Assembly (NCBI GenBank): GCA_017622255.1
Contig: JAGARL010000157.1
Span: 1 to 16,249 of the forward strand
Length of the DNA: 16,249 nucleotides
Source of the DNA: Methanocorpusculum sp.
GTDB taxonomy: Archaea > Halobacteriota > Methanomicrobia > Methanomicrobiales > Methanocorpusculaceae
Direction of reading: 5' to 3'
The notes under the pieces were generated by a model. That model did no database searches, was not told where the DNA came from, and was given only the letters and a program-made list of their open reading frames with translations. A program made the translations under genes and the position numbers. Below, piece by piece: positions 7,085 through 14,132 of the stretch; position 1 is the stretch's first letter; the number at the start of each line of letters is the position of its first letter.

Positions 7085-7121
7085 GTTTAAACATTACCGA
7101 GTGTGACATTCTCTGACACAC
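7085..7121. promoter_or_regulatory. Divergent control region between the CofE-like gene and asd
   Basis: The 128-nt gap contains the palindrome GTTTAAAC (7085-7092), which may include a minus-strand TATA box, and a 21-nt imperfect palindrome at 7101-7121 with arms GTGTG and CACAC plus inner CA/TG pairs. Its central position suggests an operator able to affect both genes. asd itself lacks a Shine-Dalgarno, and TTATT near 7145-7149 could be its TATA box for a leaderless message. All assignments here are tentative. Confidence 0.35.
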
Positions 7122-7175
7122 CAAACACATCAAAATACATCTCCTTATTACCTGCTAGAGCGAATATAATACCTC

Positions 7176-8189
7176 ATGATTAACGTAGGTGTTCTTGGTG
7201 CAACCGGAGCCGTTGGACAGCGTTTTGTCCAGCTTCTGGCAAACCACCCCTGGTTCAATTTAACCACGCTTACCGCATCAGAGCGTTCCGCCGGAAAGGC
7301 ATACGGCTCTGTTGTCAACTGGCGTCTGGATTCCCCGTTCCCGGAGTCCGTCGGAGAATTAGTCGTATCCCCGACGACCGTTGATGCAGTCAAAGACTGT
7401 GACATCGTATTCTCTGCAATGCCGGCGGATATTGCAACCAAACTCGAATCTGATATTGCTGATGCAGGCGTCGGTGTCTGCAGCAATGCAAGCTCCCACA
7501 GAATGACCGAGGATGTCCCCTTAATGATTGCCGAGGTCAACCCGGAGCACGCGGCATTAATCGATGTCCAGAGAAAGAAAAGAGACGGATTTATCGTAAC
7601 CAACCCGAACTGTTCCACCATCATGCTGGCAACAGCCTTAGCCCCGCTTCGCAAGTTCAACTTTACCAATATCAATGTTGCAACCATGCAGGCAATCTCC
7701 GGCGCAGGCTTTGAAGGCGTTCCGGCATTTGGCATCTACGACAATGTTATCCCCTACATTGGCGGAGAGGAAGAGAAGATGGCACGTGAGGCAAACAAGA
7801 TTCTTGGAACCTTCGAGAACGGAAAAATTACCGGCGCTCCGTTTACCGTCTCTGCATCCTGCAACCGTGTTCCGGTTATTGACGGACACACCTTAAACGT
7901 CTGGATTGATGTTGACGCATCCGTCGAGGAGGTCGTTGACGCATTTAAGACCTGGGAAGCACCGTTCAAAGGTCTTCCAACCCAGCCGGAAAAGAGTGTG
8001 CTGTACTTAGACGATGACAACCGCCCGCAGCCGCGTCTTGACAGAAACAGAGGAAACGGTATGACCGTTTCCGTCGGCCGTGTCAGAGAAGGAATCCGCT
8101 TTGTTGCTATGGGCCACAATACTATCCGCGGAGCGGCAGGTGCTTCTGTCCTGAACGCTGAACTCCTCCACACCTTAAAATACATCTGA
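7176..8189 (+). CDS. asd: Aspartate-semialdehyde dehydrogenase
   Basis: The enzyme reduces aspartyl-4-phosphate to aspartate semialdehyde with NADPH, a branch point for lysine, threonine, methionine and isoleucine synthesis. The N-terminal Rossmann loop is GATGAVGQ at 8-15, the catalytic cysteine is C146 in NPNCST, and the active-site histidine is H238 in [25 protein letters not shown] segment and C-terminal [12 protein letters not shown] complete the archaeal/fungal-type family pattern. Length, 337 residues, is normal. The start is fixed by the Rossmann motif beginning seven residues in; no Shine-Dalgarno is visible, so translation may be leaderless. alba follows after 2 nt, so the two are probably co-transcribed. 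The identification is secure. Confidence 0.96.
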   Translation: MINVGVLGATGAVGQRFVQLLANHPWFNLTTLTASERSAGKAYGSVVNWRLDSPFPESVGELVVSPTTVDAVKDCDIVFSAMPADIATKLESDIADAGVGVCSNASSHRMTEDVPLMIAEVNPEHAALIDVQRKKRDGFIVTNPNCSTIMLATALAPLRKFNFTNINVATMQAISGAGFEGVPAFGIYDNVIPYIGGEEEKMAREANKILGTFENGKITGAPFTVSASCNRVPVIDGHTLNVWIDVDASVEEVVDAFKTWEAPFKGLPTQPEKSVLYLDDDNRPQPRLDRNRGNGMTVSVGRVREGIRFVAMGHNTIRGAAGASVLNAELLHTLKYI

Positions 8190-8191
8190 GT

Positions 8192-8458
8192 ATGGAAGAT
8201 AACGTTGTCTTTGTTGGAACCAAGCCTGTCATGAACTACTGCTTAGCAGTTGTTACGCAGTTCAACAGCGGGGTTGATGAGGTTATCATCAAAGCACGCG
8301 GCAAATCAATCGTTCGCGCGGTTGATACGGCAGAACTGGTGACCAGGCAGTTCTTATCCAACGTGGTAAAAAAACAGGTGTCCATCTCTACTGATACGGT
8401 GGAAACGGATGCCGGAACGACGAATGTCTCAGCGATTGAGATTATTCTCGGTCACTAA
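8192..8458 (+). CDS. alba: DNA/RNA-binding chromatin protein Alba
   Basis: Alba is a small dimeric archaeal protein that coats DNA and also binds RNA. The 88-residue sequence has the full fold: [20 protein letters not shown] near the N-terminus, [19 protein letters not shown] in the middle and SAIEIILGH at the end. Compared with the Sulfolobus protein, the KK pair in the GKKPVMNY loop is TK here, so the first lysine, the acetylation site in that homologue, is a threonine (T10) while K11 is kept. It starts 2 nt after asd with no good Shine-Dalgarno, suggesting translational coupling. Seven Ts follow the stop codon directly. Confidence 0.95.
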   Translation: MEDNVVFVGTKPVMNYCLAVVTQFNSGVDEVIIKARGKSIVRAVDTAELVTRQFLSNVVKKQVSISTDTVETDAGTTNVSAIEIILGH

Positions 8459-8460
8459 TC

Positions 8461-8467
8461 TTTTTTT
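8461..8467 (+). terminator. T7 run between alba and the permease gene
   Basis: Seven Ts follow the alba stop by 2 nt and abut the ATG of the next gene. It could end the asd-alba transcript, but it also leaves no room for a ribosome-binding site for the permease, so partial read-through or an internal promoter within alba is implied. Confidence 0.4.
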
Positions 8468-9700
8468 ATGAATCTGACTGCTGTTGGTATTCTTGCAGTC
8501 GTCTTTCTGCTGATTATGGTTCGAAGAGTCGGCAGTTTTAAGCTCCCTATCTGGGGAATCATGACCGCCGGAGCGGCGGCAGCCCTGCTTTTCCAGACGA
8601 TATCCGTGCCGTCTGCCATCTCCTCGATTCAGCTTGATGTGATTGCATTTCTCTTCGGCATGTTTGTCTTCGGGGCGGCTCTTGATGCCTCAGGGCTTTT
8701 ACAGAGCGTTGTTCTTCGCGGATTTTTGCGGGCGAAGAGCAGACGGTCTGTTCTGCTGATTTTCATGCTGACCACAGCCGCTGCGTCGGCACTTTTCATG
8801 AATGATACGGTGGCAGTAATTGCGGCGCCTATTGCCCTGTTCTGTGCGGCACAGTTCGGCATTCCTGCTGTCCGCATGCTTCTTGCCCTCTGCTTTGCGG
8901 TTACGTTCGGCAGTGCGGCAACGCCTATCGGCAATCCGCAGAATCTGCTGATTGCGTTAGCAGGAGTGCCTGACGCGTTTGTCACCTATGCGCTGTATCT
9001 GGGAGGTCCGTCAGTTCTCTGTCTGCTGATATCCTATCTCTTCCTTGCCCGCGGAATCAGTTCCGGGCCGGTCACGCCGGTTTCTGCCGGGGAGATTGCA
9101 GATGCTTCACTTGCCCGACTCTGCAAAGTGAGTTTTGCGCTCATCCTTGCGGCGGTTGCGGCACGGATTGCCGGTTCGTTTTTTGGATATGAGGTATCCT
9201 TCCTCTGGATTGCGGCAGCGGCCGCTTGCCCGCTTCTGCTGTTTTCCGCAAAGCGGGTTTCGCTTCTGCGGGCAGTTGATTACCGCACGCTGGTATTCTT
9301 TGCAGCAATGTTTATCTTGATGGAGGCGGTTTGGGAAAGCGGGGTGCTGCAGGTCCTGCTTCCGGAAACGCTTACCACATCCGTTCCGGTTATGGTTCTG
9401 GCAGGGGCGGTTGTTTCGCAGTTTGTTTCCAACGTGCCGTTTGTATTAATGGTACTGCCGCTTCTCGAAGCATCCGCTGCCTCTCTTCCCCTGTACATGG
9501 CGGCATCTGCCGGATGTACGGCTGCCGGAACACTGACTATTCTTGGAGCGGCATCGACGATTATTGTCATTCAGCGCGCGGAGGCGGAAGGGGAAACCCT
9601 GTCCTTCCTGACTTACTTGAAGGCCGGCATTCCGGTGACGATTCTTGCTGTGACCGTTTTCTCTCTATGGATGTGGGGTGTGGGCATTCTGTCAGCGTGA
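8468..9700 (+). CDS. NhaD/ArsB-type ion permease (SLC13-like superfamily)
   Basis: This 410-residue polytopic membrane protein, with roughly ten to eleven hydrophobic segments, belongs to the ion-transporter superfamily that includes NhaD Na+/H+ antiporters, ArsB arsenite pumps and dicarboxylate carriers. The two inverted halves carry matching signature elements: ALFMNDTVAVIAAP at 109-121 with GSAATPIGNPQN at 148-159, and in the second half VSNVPFVLMVLP near 320 with a later GAASTIIV. The sequence does not decide the substrate: no ars or antiporter genes are adjacent. The start ATG directly follows a T7 run with no Shine-Dalgarno. The family call is good; calling it an arsenite or sodium transporter would go beyond what is visible. 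Confidence 0.82.
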   Translation: MNLTAVGILAVVFLLIMVRRVGSFKLPIWGIMTAGAAAALLFQTISVPSAISSIQLDVIAFLFGMFVFGAALDASGLLQSVVLRGFLRAKSRRSVLLIFMLTTAAASALFMNDTVAVIAAPIALFCAAQFGIPAVRMLLALCFAVTFGSAATPIGNPQNLLIALAGVPDAFVTYALYLGGPSVLCLLISYLFLARGISSGPVTPVSAGEIADASLARLCKVSFALILAAVAARIAGSFFGYEVSFLWIAAAAACPLLLFSAKRVSLLRAVDYRTLVFFAAMFILMEAVWESGVLQVLLPETLTTSVPVMVLAGAVVSQFVSNVPFVLMVLPLLEASAASLPLYMAASAGCTAAGTLTILGAASTIIVIQRAEAEGETLSFLTYLKAGIPVTILAVTVFSLWMWGVGILSA

Positions 9701-9719
9701 AGCATCTGCTATTTCGCAC

Positions 9720-9731
9720 TTTTGTACAAAA
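9720..9731. promoter_or_regulatory. 12-bp perfect palindrome TTTTGTACAAAA
   Basis: The palindrome TTTTGTACAAAA lies 19 nt after the permease stop and just before the AGGAG of the small ORF at 9739. It has a GTAC centre like the palindromes in the 14232-14381 region. It may be a protein-binding site controlling the small unit. No function is shown. Confidence 0.35.
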
Positions 9732-9738
9732 TAGGAGT

Positions 9739-9834
9739 ATGATGAAAGGTTTTATCATCTCAAATAACGTAGAAAATAGTGGAGGCTGGAAACCAACGCA
9801 TCAAAATACTTCCAGTGCTCCGCAATATATCTGA
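9739..9834 (+). CDS. Possible small protein, 31 residues
   Basis: The frame starts ATGATG and encodes 31 residues (MMKGFIISNNVENSGG...), rich in Asn, Ser, Thr and Gln, ending at TGA 9832-9834. AGGAG at 9733-9737 lies 1 nt before the first ATG and 4 nt before the second (9742), so the second is the better start if it is translated. I recognise no family. It has no hydrophobic segment or cysteine. The same stretch can fold as three consecutive stem-loops, the last overlapping the stop codon, so an untranslated structured RNA is an equally good explanation. Confidence 0.3.
   Translation: MMKGFIISNNVENSGGWKPTHQNTSSAPQYI
9781..9821 (+). repeat. Imperfect stem-loop inside the small ORF
   Basis: GGAG and CTGGAA (9781-9791) pair with TTCCAG and CTCC (9810-9821), interrupted only by a 1 versus 2 nt internal loop. 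A weaker GATGA/TCATC stem precedes it at 9741-9759. Together with the following hairpin this makes three stem-loops in about 130 nt, suggestive of a structured RNA. Confidence 0.35.
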
Positions 9835-9872
9835 AGATACGGTGGTTTTGGATTGTTTTCCACCGTATCTTC
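9833..9872 (+). terminator. 13-bp perfect hairpin
   Basis: GAAGATACGGTGG (9833-9845) is the exact inverse of CCACCGTATCTTC (9860-9872), with a 14-nt T-rich loop. It is the strongest hairpin between the permease and the cyclo-ligase gene and begins within the stop codon of the small ORF. The downstream sequence TTATCTCTG is only moderately T-rich, so it may be a terminator or a stabilising RNA end. Confidence 0.55.
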
Positions 9873-9918
9873 TTATCTCTGTTAAGCTATATCCATGTTT
9901 TGTTTTCGTTTAATCGGA

Positions 9919-9928
9919 AGCTATATGT
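9919..9928 (+). promoter_or_regulatory. TATA box of the cyclo-ligase gene
   Basis: AGCTATATGT at 9919-9928 is about 26-28 nt upstream of the ATG at 9952, and no Shine-Dalgarno intervenes, the pattern of a leaderless archaeal transcript. A near copy, AAGCTATATCC, occurs 34 nt further upstream at about 9884-9894. Confidence 0.5.
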
Positions 9929-9951
9929 CTTTTTTCGGCGAATAGATTTTT

Positions 9952-10509
9952 ATGACTGACAAAGCGGCTCTGCGTCTGGAACTGAAAGAACGGCGGTTTG
10001 CTTTATCTCTCGGCGAGAGACGGGAAAAGGGGTGTGCGGTAACTGCGTTTGCTGAAGAGGTTCTTTTTGGCTATCACCGCGTTTTAGCCTATGCCGCAAA
10101 AGATCCGGAGGTCGAAACACTGGTGTTAATCAACCGGCTTCTTGCCGCGGGAAAGACGGTTGCTGTTCCAATCATCGAAAAGGAGACGCGAACTCTGCGT
10201 CTGTCAAAACTTCTGTCAGTACGCGATTTAGAGCCGAGTACCTTTAATGTCCCGGAGCCGCTGTCAAAGGAAGTTCCGGTATCACCTGCGGAAATGGAAT
10301 GTGTGTTACTGCCGCTTCTGGGCTTTGACCGTCAGGGGAATCGAATCGGTTACGGAGCAGGATATTACGACCGCTTCCTTCTGCAGAATCCGCATCTGAA
10401 AAAAATCGGACTTGCCTATGCCTGTCAGGAAGTGGAGGCTGTGCCGACTGAGGAAAATGATATTCCGCTTGATATGGTGATTACGGAAAACGGAGTTATC
10501 CGGTTCTAA
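9952..10509 (+). CDS. 5-formyltetrahydrofolate cyclo-ligase family protein
   Basis: The family converts 5-formyl-tetrahydrofolate to 5,10-methenyl-tetrahydrofolate with ATP. The 185-residue length is typical. The C-terminal nucleotide-binding signature is complete: LLPLLGFDRQGNRIGYGAGYYDRF at 119-142, here split around G124-F125-D126, R131, G133, G135, G137 and YYD at 138-140. N-terminal basic LRLELKERR fits the family. Methanogens of this kind use tetrahydromethanopterin as the main C1 carrier, so the physiological substrate may be a trace folate or a pterin analogue; this is inference. The gene has its own TATA box, appears leaderless and stands alone between two intergenic regions. The family call is secure; the substrate is not. 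Confidence 0.9.
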   Translation: MTDKAALRLELKERRFALSLGERREKGCAVTAFAEEVLFGYHRVLAYAAKDPEVETLVLINRLLAAGKTVAVPIIEKETRTLRLSKLLSVRDLEPSTFNVPEPLSKEVPVSPAEMECVLLPLLGFDRQGNRIGYGAGYYDRFLLQNPHLKKIGLAYACQEVEAVPTEENDIPLDMVITENGVIRF

Positions 10510-10524
10510 CCACCCTTCCATAAC

Positions 10525-10532
10525 TATTTTAA
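10525..10532 (+). promoter_or_regulatory. TATA box of the R15P isomerase-RuBisCO operon
   Basis: TATTTTAA at 10525-10532 is centred about 32 nt upstream of the ATG at 10561. No Shine-Dalgarno lies between, so the first gene is probably leaderless. Confidence 0.45.
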
Positions 10533-10560
10533 TTCCAATCCCCCAACTCATACATAAGAT

Positions 10561-11493
10561 ATGTCTCTGGAAAAAACCGCCGAACAAATCAAAAATATGG
10601 AAATCCGCGGTGCGGGAAAAATTGCCCGCGAAGCAGCGGCCGCTCTCCGCGACCATGCTGAATCCCTGCCTAATGCAGGTCTTTCTGCCTTTGTGTCGGA
10701 GATGAACCGCGCGGCAGACATCCTGCTTGCAACGCGCCCGACAGCAGTCTCTCTGCCGAATGCGGTCCACCTTACCCTTGCAGGACTTTCTTCGGCAGAA
10801 ACCGAAAGCGAAGCGCGTGCTCTCGTGAAAACCCAGGCAGACCACTTTGTTGCCGCTTCGACCAAAGCAGTTGAGCGGATTGCAGAAATCTGCGCCTCGC
10901 GGATTTCCGACGGCATGACGATTATGACGCACTGCAACTCCAAGGCGGCACTGGCAGGAATTCTGCTTGCGAAAAAGCAGGGCAAAAACATCTCGGTAAT
11001 CGCAACGGAGGTTCGCCCCTGGAATCAGGGACTGCTTACCATCAAGACCTTAAACGATCACGAAATCCCGACCACCTATATTGTGGATTCCGCGGTCCGT
11101 ACCTTCATGAAGGAGGCAGACCTCGTCATTGTCGGGGCAGATGCGGTAACGGTCAAAGGAGCAGTGGTAAACAAAATCGGCACCTCGCAGATTGCCTTAG
11201 CGGCTCACGAGGCCCGCAAAAATGTGCTTGTTGCCGCAGAGACATACAAGTTCGCGCCAAAGACAGCGCTTGGGCATCACATCGAAATCGAGGAACGCTC
11301 AACGTCAGAAGTTCTGTCCCCGGAGACAGCAGCAGAACTTCCCTTTGTCACCGTGAGAAATCCGGTGTTCGATGTAACGCCACCGCGCTACATTGATGTG
11401 ATTGTAACCGAAGCGGGAGCAATCCCGCCAGAAGCGGCGTACACGATTATGAAGGAATACTTAGGCTTCAACCCGGAGCAGGAAAACCCATGA
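10561..11493 (+). CDS. Ribose-1,5-bisphosphate isomerase
   Basis: The enzyme turns ribose-1,5-bisphosphate into ribulose-1,5-bisphosphate, feeding RuBisCO in archaeal nucleotide salvage. It belongs to the eIF2B-alpha/methylthioribose-1-phosphate isomerase superfamily. Seen here: IRGAGKIAREAA at 15-26, C125 in MTHCNSKAAL, and D194 in GADAVTVKGAVVNKIGTSQIA. The 69-residue spacing between C125 and D194 equals that of the catalytic C133 and D202 of the Thermococcus kodakarensis enzyme. Length, 310 residues, is normal. The gene overlaps rbcL by ATGA, so the two enzymes are translationally coupled, which settles the assignment over an eIF2B subunit. The AMP phosphorylase that makes the substrate is not in this window. 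Confidence 0.94.
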   Translation: MSLEKTAEQIKNMEIRGAGKIAREAAAALRDHAESLPNAGLSAFVSEMNRAADILLATRPTAVSLPNAVHLTLAGLSSAETESEARALVKTQADHFVAASTKAVERIAEICASRISDGMTIMTHCNSKAALAGILLAKKQGKNISVIATEVRPWNQGLLTIKTLNDHEIPTTYIVDSAVRTFMKEADLVIVGADAVTVKGAVVNKIGTSQIALAAHEARKNVLVAAETYKFAPKTALGHHIEIEERSTSEVLSPETAAELPFVTVRNPVFDVTPPRYIDVIVTEAGAIPPEAAYTIMKEYLGFNPEQENP

Positions 11494-12704
11494 AAGATTT
11501 ACTCGCAACCTATTATTTCCGCCCAAAGGAAGGGGTGGACGCGGCCTATGCGGCAAATGCTATCCGCGAAGAACAGACCACCGGAACCTGGACCGACCTC
11601 TCGACCGTAAACGAGGAAACAGCCTATGTGCATGCCTTAGACGGCTCGGTTGAGGATTTAGTCGAGCTTCCGGACGGCGGCTACTTAACGAAAATCTGTT
11701 TCCCGCATGAGATTTTCGAGAAGGGAAATATTCCACAGTACCTCTCGGTTATTGCCGGCAATCTCTTTGGTCTTGGAAAGCTTGAGGCAGTCCGTCTGCT
11801 TGACATCGACCTGCCGGAAAATCTTGCCGGATGCGGCCCGAAGTTTGGTATTGACGGTATTCGAAAGATTGTCGGAACGGAAGTGTCCTGCCGTCCGCAT
11901 ATCGGAACTATCATCAAGCCGAAGGTTGGCTTAAATCCGAAGGACACGGCCCAGGTCGCCTATGAGGCAGCGCTTGGCGGCCTTGACCTGATTAAGGATG
12001 ATGAGACCTTGACCAATCAGACCTTCTGCCCGCTGTTTGACCGTCTCGAGGCGGTCATGGATGCGCTTGACCGGGCAAAGGATGAGACCGGAAAGCAGGT
12101 GCTCTATGCAGTAAATGTGACAACCGGAGGCGACAGAATCGTAGAACTTGCACACAAGGCTGTATCAGCCGGTGCAAATATGCTCATGGTCGATGTGCTG
12201 ACTGCCGGATTCTCTGCAATCCAGGCGCTTGCAGAAGCACCGGGAATTAATGTCCCAATCCATGTTCACCGAACGATGCACGGTGCACTGACCAGAAATC
12301 CGCATCACGGAATCGCCATGCGGCCTATTGCAAAGCTGGTCCGGTCTTCCGGCGGAGATCAGCTCCACACAGGTTCAGTATCGGGCAAGATGGGAAGCAA
12401 AGCAGGAGAAGTCATTGCCGACAATAGGGAGATTACCAAGCCGCTTTCCTATCTGAAGCCGGTCTTCCCGGTTTCTTCCGGCGGTCTGCATCCGGGAAAG
12501 GTTGCGGCAGAGATTGCAAAACTGGGAACGGATATTGTCCTGCAGGCCGGAGGAGGCATCCACGGACATCCGGAGGGAACAACCGCCGGAACGCGTGCTA
12601 TGCTGCAGGCAGCAGAGGCGGCAATCCTGGGAATTCCGGCACGCGAGTATGCAACTTCGCATCCGGAGCTGGCCGCAGCACTTGCCAAGTGGGGTGACGC
12701 ATGA
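11490..12704 (+). CDS. rbcL: Type III ribulose-1,5-bisphosphate carboxylase
   Basis: The enzyme fixes CO2 onto ribulose-1,5-bisphosphate, giving two 3-phosphoglycerates. All catalytic positions are present (spinach numbers in brackets): E28 (60), N91 (123), K143 (175), K145 (177), carbamylated K169 (201) with D171 and E172 (203, 204) in GLDLIKDDE, H260 (294), H293 (327), loop-6 K300 (334), and S330 (379) in SSGGLHPG. The 404-residue length, lack of a small-subunit gene and pairing with R15P isomerase point to archaeal form III, acting in AMP salvage. RuBisCO-like proteins lack several of these residues, so an active carboxylase is likely. ATGA overlaps join it to the isomerase upstream and the cupin downstream; AGGA lies 7 nt before the start. 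No phosphoribulokinase is seen. Confidence 0.97.
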   Translation: MKDLLATYYFRPKEGVDAAYAANAIREEQTTGTWTDLSTVNEETAYVHALDGSVEDLVELPDGGYLTKICFPHEIFEKGNIPQYLSVIAGNLFGLGKLEAVRLLDIDLPENLAGCGPKFGIDGIRKIVGTEVSCRPHIGTIIKPKVGLNPKDTAQVAYEAALGGLDLIKDDETLTNQTFCPLFDRLEAVMDALDRAKDETGKQVLYAVNVTTGGDRIVELAHKAVSAGANMLMVDVLTAGFSAIQALAEAPGINVPIHVHRTMHGALTRNPHHGIAMRPIAKLVRSSGGDQLHTGSVSGKMGSKAGEVIADNREITKPLSYLKPVFPVSSGGLHPGKVAAEIAKLGTDIVLQAGGGIHGHPEGTTAGTRAMLQAAEAAILGIPAREYATSHPELAAALAKWGDA

Positions 12705-13033
12705 TTATTGATTTCAGCAAAATGGAAGAGTCTGTGACGCCGAACTTTTTCGGCGGAGAGGGGGAGTATCGTTCCCGGATGACGGTGGACGAGATGGGAA
12801 AAATTGTGCAGGGCAGACTTGTCCCCGGAGCATCTATTGGACTGCATACGCATGAGATGAACTGCGAGGTGATGTACTTCCTGGAGGGAGAGGCAACGGT
12901 TCTCTATGACGGAGAAAAGCTGACGCTTTCCGCAGGTCAGGTACACTACTGTCCCAAGGGTCATTCACATACGATTAGAAACGAGGGAGAGACAGACGTG
13001 GTATTCTTCGCGGTCCTTCCAAACTCCCCGTAA
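12701..13033 (+). CDS. Small single-domain cupin coupled to RuBisCO
   Basis: This 110-residue protein is one cupin barrel. Both motifs match the consensus exactly: motif 1 has G43, then H49, H51, E56 and G63; motif 2 has G79, P85, G87, H90 and N94. H49, H51, E56 and H90 would bind one metal ion, so it is probably a functional metal cupin rather than a decayed one. It starts within the RuBisCO stop (ATGA overlap) behind a GGGGTGA ribosome-binding site, and a T9 run follows its stop. It is therefore the third member of the nucleotide-salvage operon. Cupins of this size include sugar isomerases, dioxygenases and sensors; a sugar-phosphate role is a guess from context. I do not recognise a specific subfamily. 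Confidence 0.88.
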   Translation: MIIDFSKMEESVTPNFFGGEGEYRSRMTVDEMGKIVQGRLVPGASIGLHTHEMNCEVMYFLEGEATVLYDGEKLTLSAGQVHYCPKGHSHTIRNEGETDVVFFAVLPNSP

Positions 13034-13034
13034 C

Positions 13035-13043
13035 TTTTTTTTT
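13035..13043 (+). terminator. T9 terminator of the RuBisCO operon
   Basis: Nine Ts follow the cupin stop by 1 nt, a typical archaeal oligo-T terminator. The last T is also the final base of the convergent radical SAM stop codon, so the two transcription units meet with only 9 nt between coding regions. Confidence 0.65.
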
Positions 13044-14083
13044 CACGCAAACGCACAAAGCTGCGTCTGTTTTGTTTTTCCAAGTGAGAGATACGGCAAT
13101 GCCCGCTTCATAATAACCCCTAAGTCACGAAGGACCTGCGGGTTTCTGACATCAGCAGAGTCTCTGCTCTGCAGAATCCTCCCTGCAGACACAGGACCAA
13201 TTCCCGGGACGCGGATGAGTTCTGCAAAGTCTGCATCCGCCGGGTTTACCTGCGGCAGACTGCGGGCAAGAAGCACCTTCGGGTCGGTGTTGAGAAGCAT
13301 GCCGTCTTCGTCAAAAACAGGGGATGTCTCCTGCCTCGAGTACCCATAGAGGCGAAGCAGGGCATCAACCTGATACCAGCGGTTTGCCCGCCAGACAGGA
13401 GTATTTTCATGAGTCTCAAGGGGGGTGTTTGTAAGAGCATGAAACGCGGAGTAGTAAACCCTTGCCGGGTTGTATTTTTCATAGCTTGTCATGACCGTTT
13501 TGAAGATGTCATAATCCGTCTCGTCTGCAGCGCCGACGACAAACTGTGTGGAGTGTTTGTGCGGCATAATTTCCGCAAGCCATTTGTGTCTCTGCAGTAA
13601 ATCGGATTTGTACTCTTTGACGGTTGCAAGCTCTGCGAGATGCGAAGCATCCGGGGCTTCCAGGTTAATGCTGAGCCGTGTTGCATACTTTGCAATCTCG
13701 GCAATATCTGAGCGTGATGCGCCGGGAAGAACTTTGAGATGCAGATAGCCCGTAAAGCCGCCTGCGCGAATCAGGCGGGCTGTTTCGGTTAAGCGTTCCA
13801 TTCCAAGGTCGGTATCTCCGCGGGGGATTCCGGTACTGAGGAGCAGACCGCCCACACGTCCCTGGCGGTGAAGTTCCAGGAAGCCGTGCGCCATCTCTTC
13901 CGGGGTGAAGTTGATACCCTTTTTCTTGGTACAGACCTCACAGTACGCACAGTCAAAGGAACAGGTTCCTTCCAGCAGTATCTTCAGCGGTTCGCAGTGG
14001 TGCGTTTTTCCCTCAGACCGTCCGGTCTGGTCAAAGAAGGGGGTGCGGGTTGCCTGTTCAATTTTCTGTGTCAGTTCAGACAT
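13043..14083 (-). CDS. Radical SAM protein with helix-hairpin-helix, putative DNA modification/repair
   Basis: The CSFDCAYC sequence (C41, C45, C48) is the CxxxCxxC site for a 4Fe-4S cluster with S-adenosylmethionine; C51 lies three residues on. A STGIPRGDTD stretch fits the SAM-binding GGE-like region and NLEAPD the following barrel strand. Near residues 287-310 IRVPGIGPVSAGRIL is a classic DNA-binding helix-hairpin-helix. This combination matches the 'putative DNA modification/repair radical SAM' family, which in bacteria sits beside a uracil-DNA glycosylase-like partner; no partner is here, and this 346-residue protein is shorter than the bacterial members. The promoter is strong (TTTATATAT at 14108-14116) and the start is 25 nt from it, so the message is leaderless. 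The substrate is unknown. Confidence 0.85.
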   Translation of the reverse strand: MSELTQKIEQATRTPFFDQTGRSEGKTHHCEPLKILLEGTCSFDCAYCEVCTKKKGINFTPEEMAHGFLELHRQGRVGGLLLSTGIPRGDTDLGMERLTETARLIRAGGFTGYLHLKVLPGASRSDIAEIAKYATRLSINLEAPDASHLAELATVKEYKSDLLQRHKWLAEIMPHKHSTQFVVGAADETDYDIFKTVMTSYEKYNPARVYYSAFHALTNTPLETHENTPVWRANRWYQVDALLRLYGYSRQETSPVFDEDGMLLNTDPKVLLARSLPQVNPADADFAELIRVPGIGPVSAGRILQSRDSADVRNPQVLRDLGVIMKRALPYLSLGKTKQTQLCAFA

Positions 14084-14107
14084 TACACTTCATACTTCGC
14101 TATAGGG

Positions 14108-14116
14108 ATATATAAA
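14108..14116 (-). promoter_or_regulatory. TATA box of the radical SAM gene
   Basis: On the minus strand TTTATATAT at 14116-14108 is preceded by a G/C-rich stretch that could be a BRE. It is centred 29 nt upstream of the ATG at 14083, and there is no Shine-Dalgarno, predicting a leaderless transcript. This is the best TATA box in the window. Confidence 0.65.
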
Positions 14117-14132
14117 CCCCCGACCGCGCGGT

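Noticed and set aside
10306..10932. 208-codon minus-strand reading frame across the cyclo-ligase and isomerase genes
   Set aside because: It spans the end of one clear gene and the start of another on the opposite strand, including a promoter; its sequence has no family features.
11490..12704. RuBisCO-like protein (type IV) or a full Calvin-type cycle
   Set aside because: All catalytic residues of true RuBisCO are present, ruling out type IV by sequence; no phosphoribulokinase is in the window to support a cycle.
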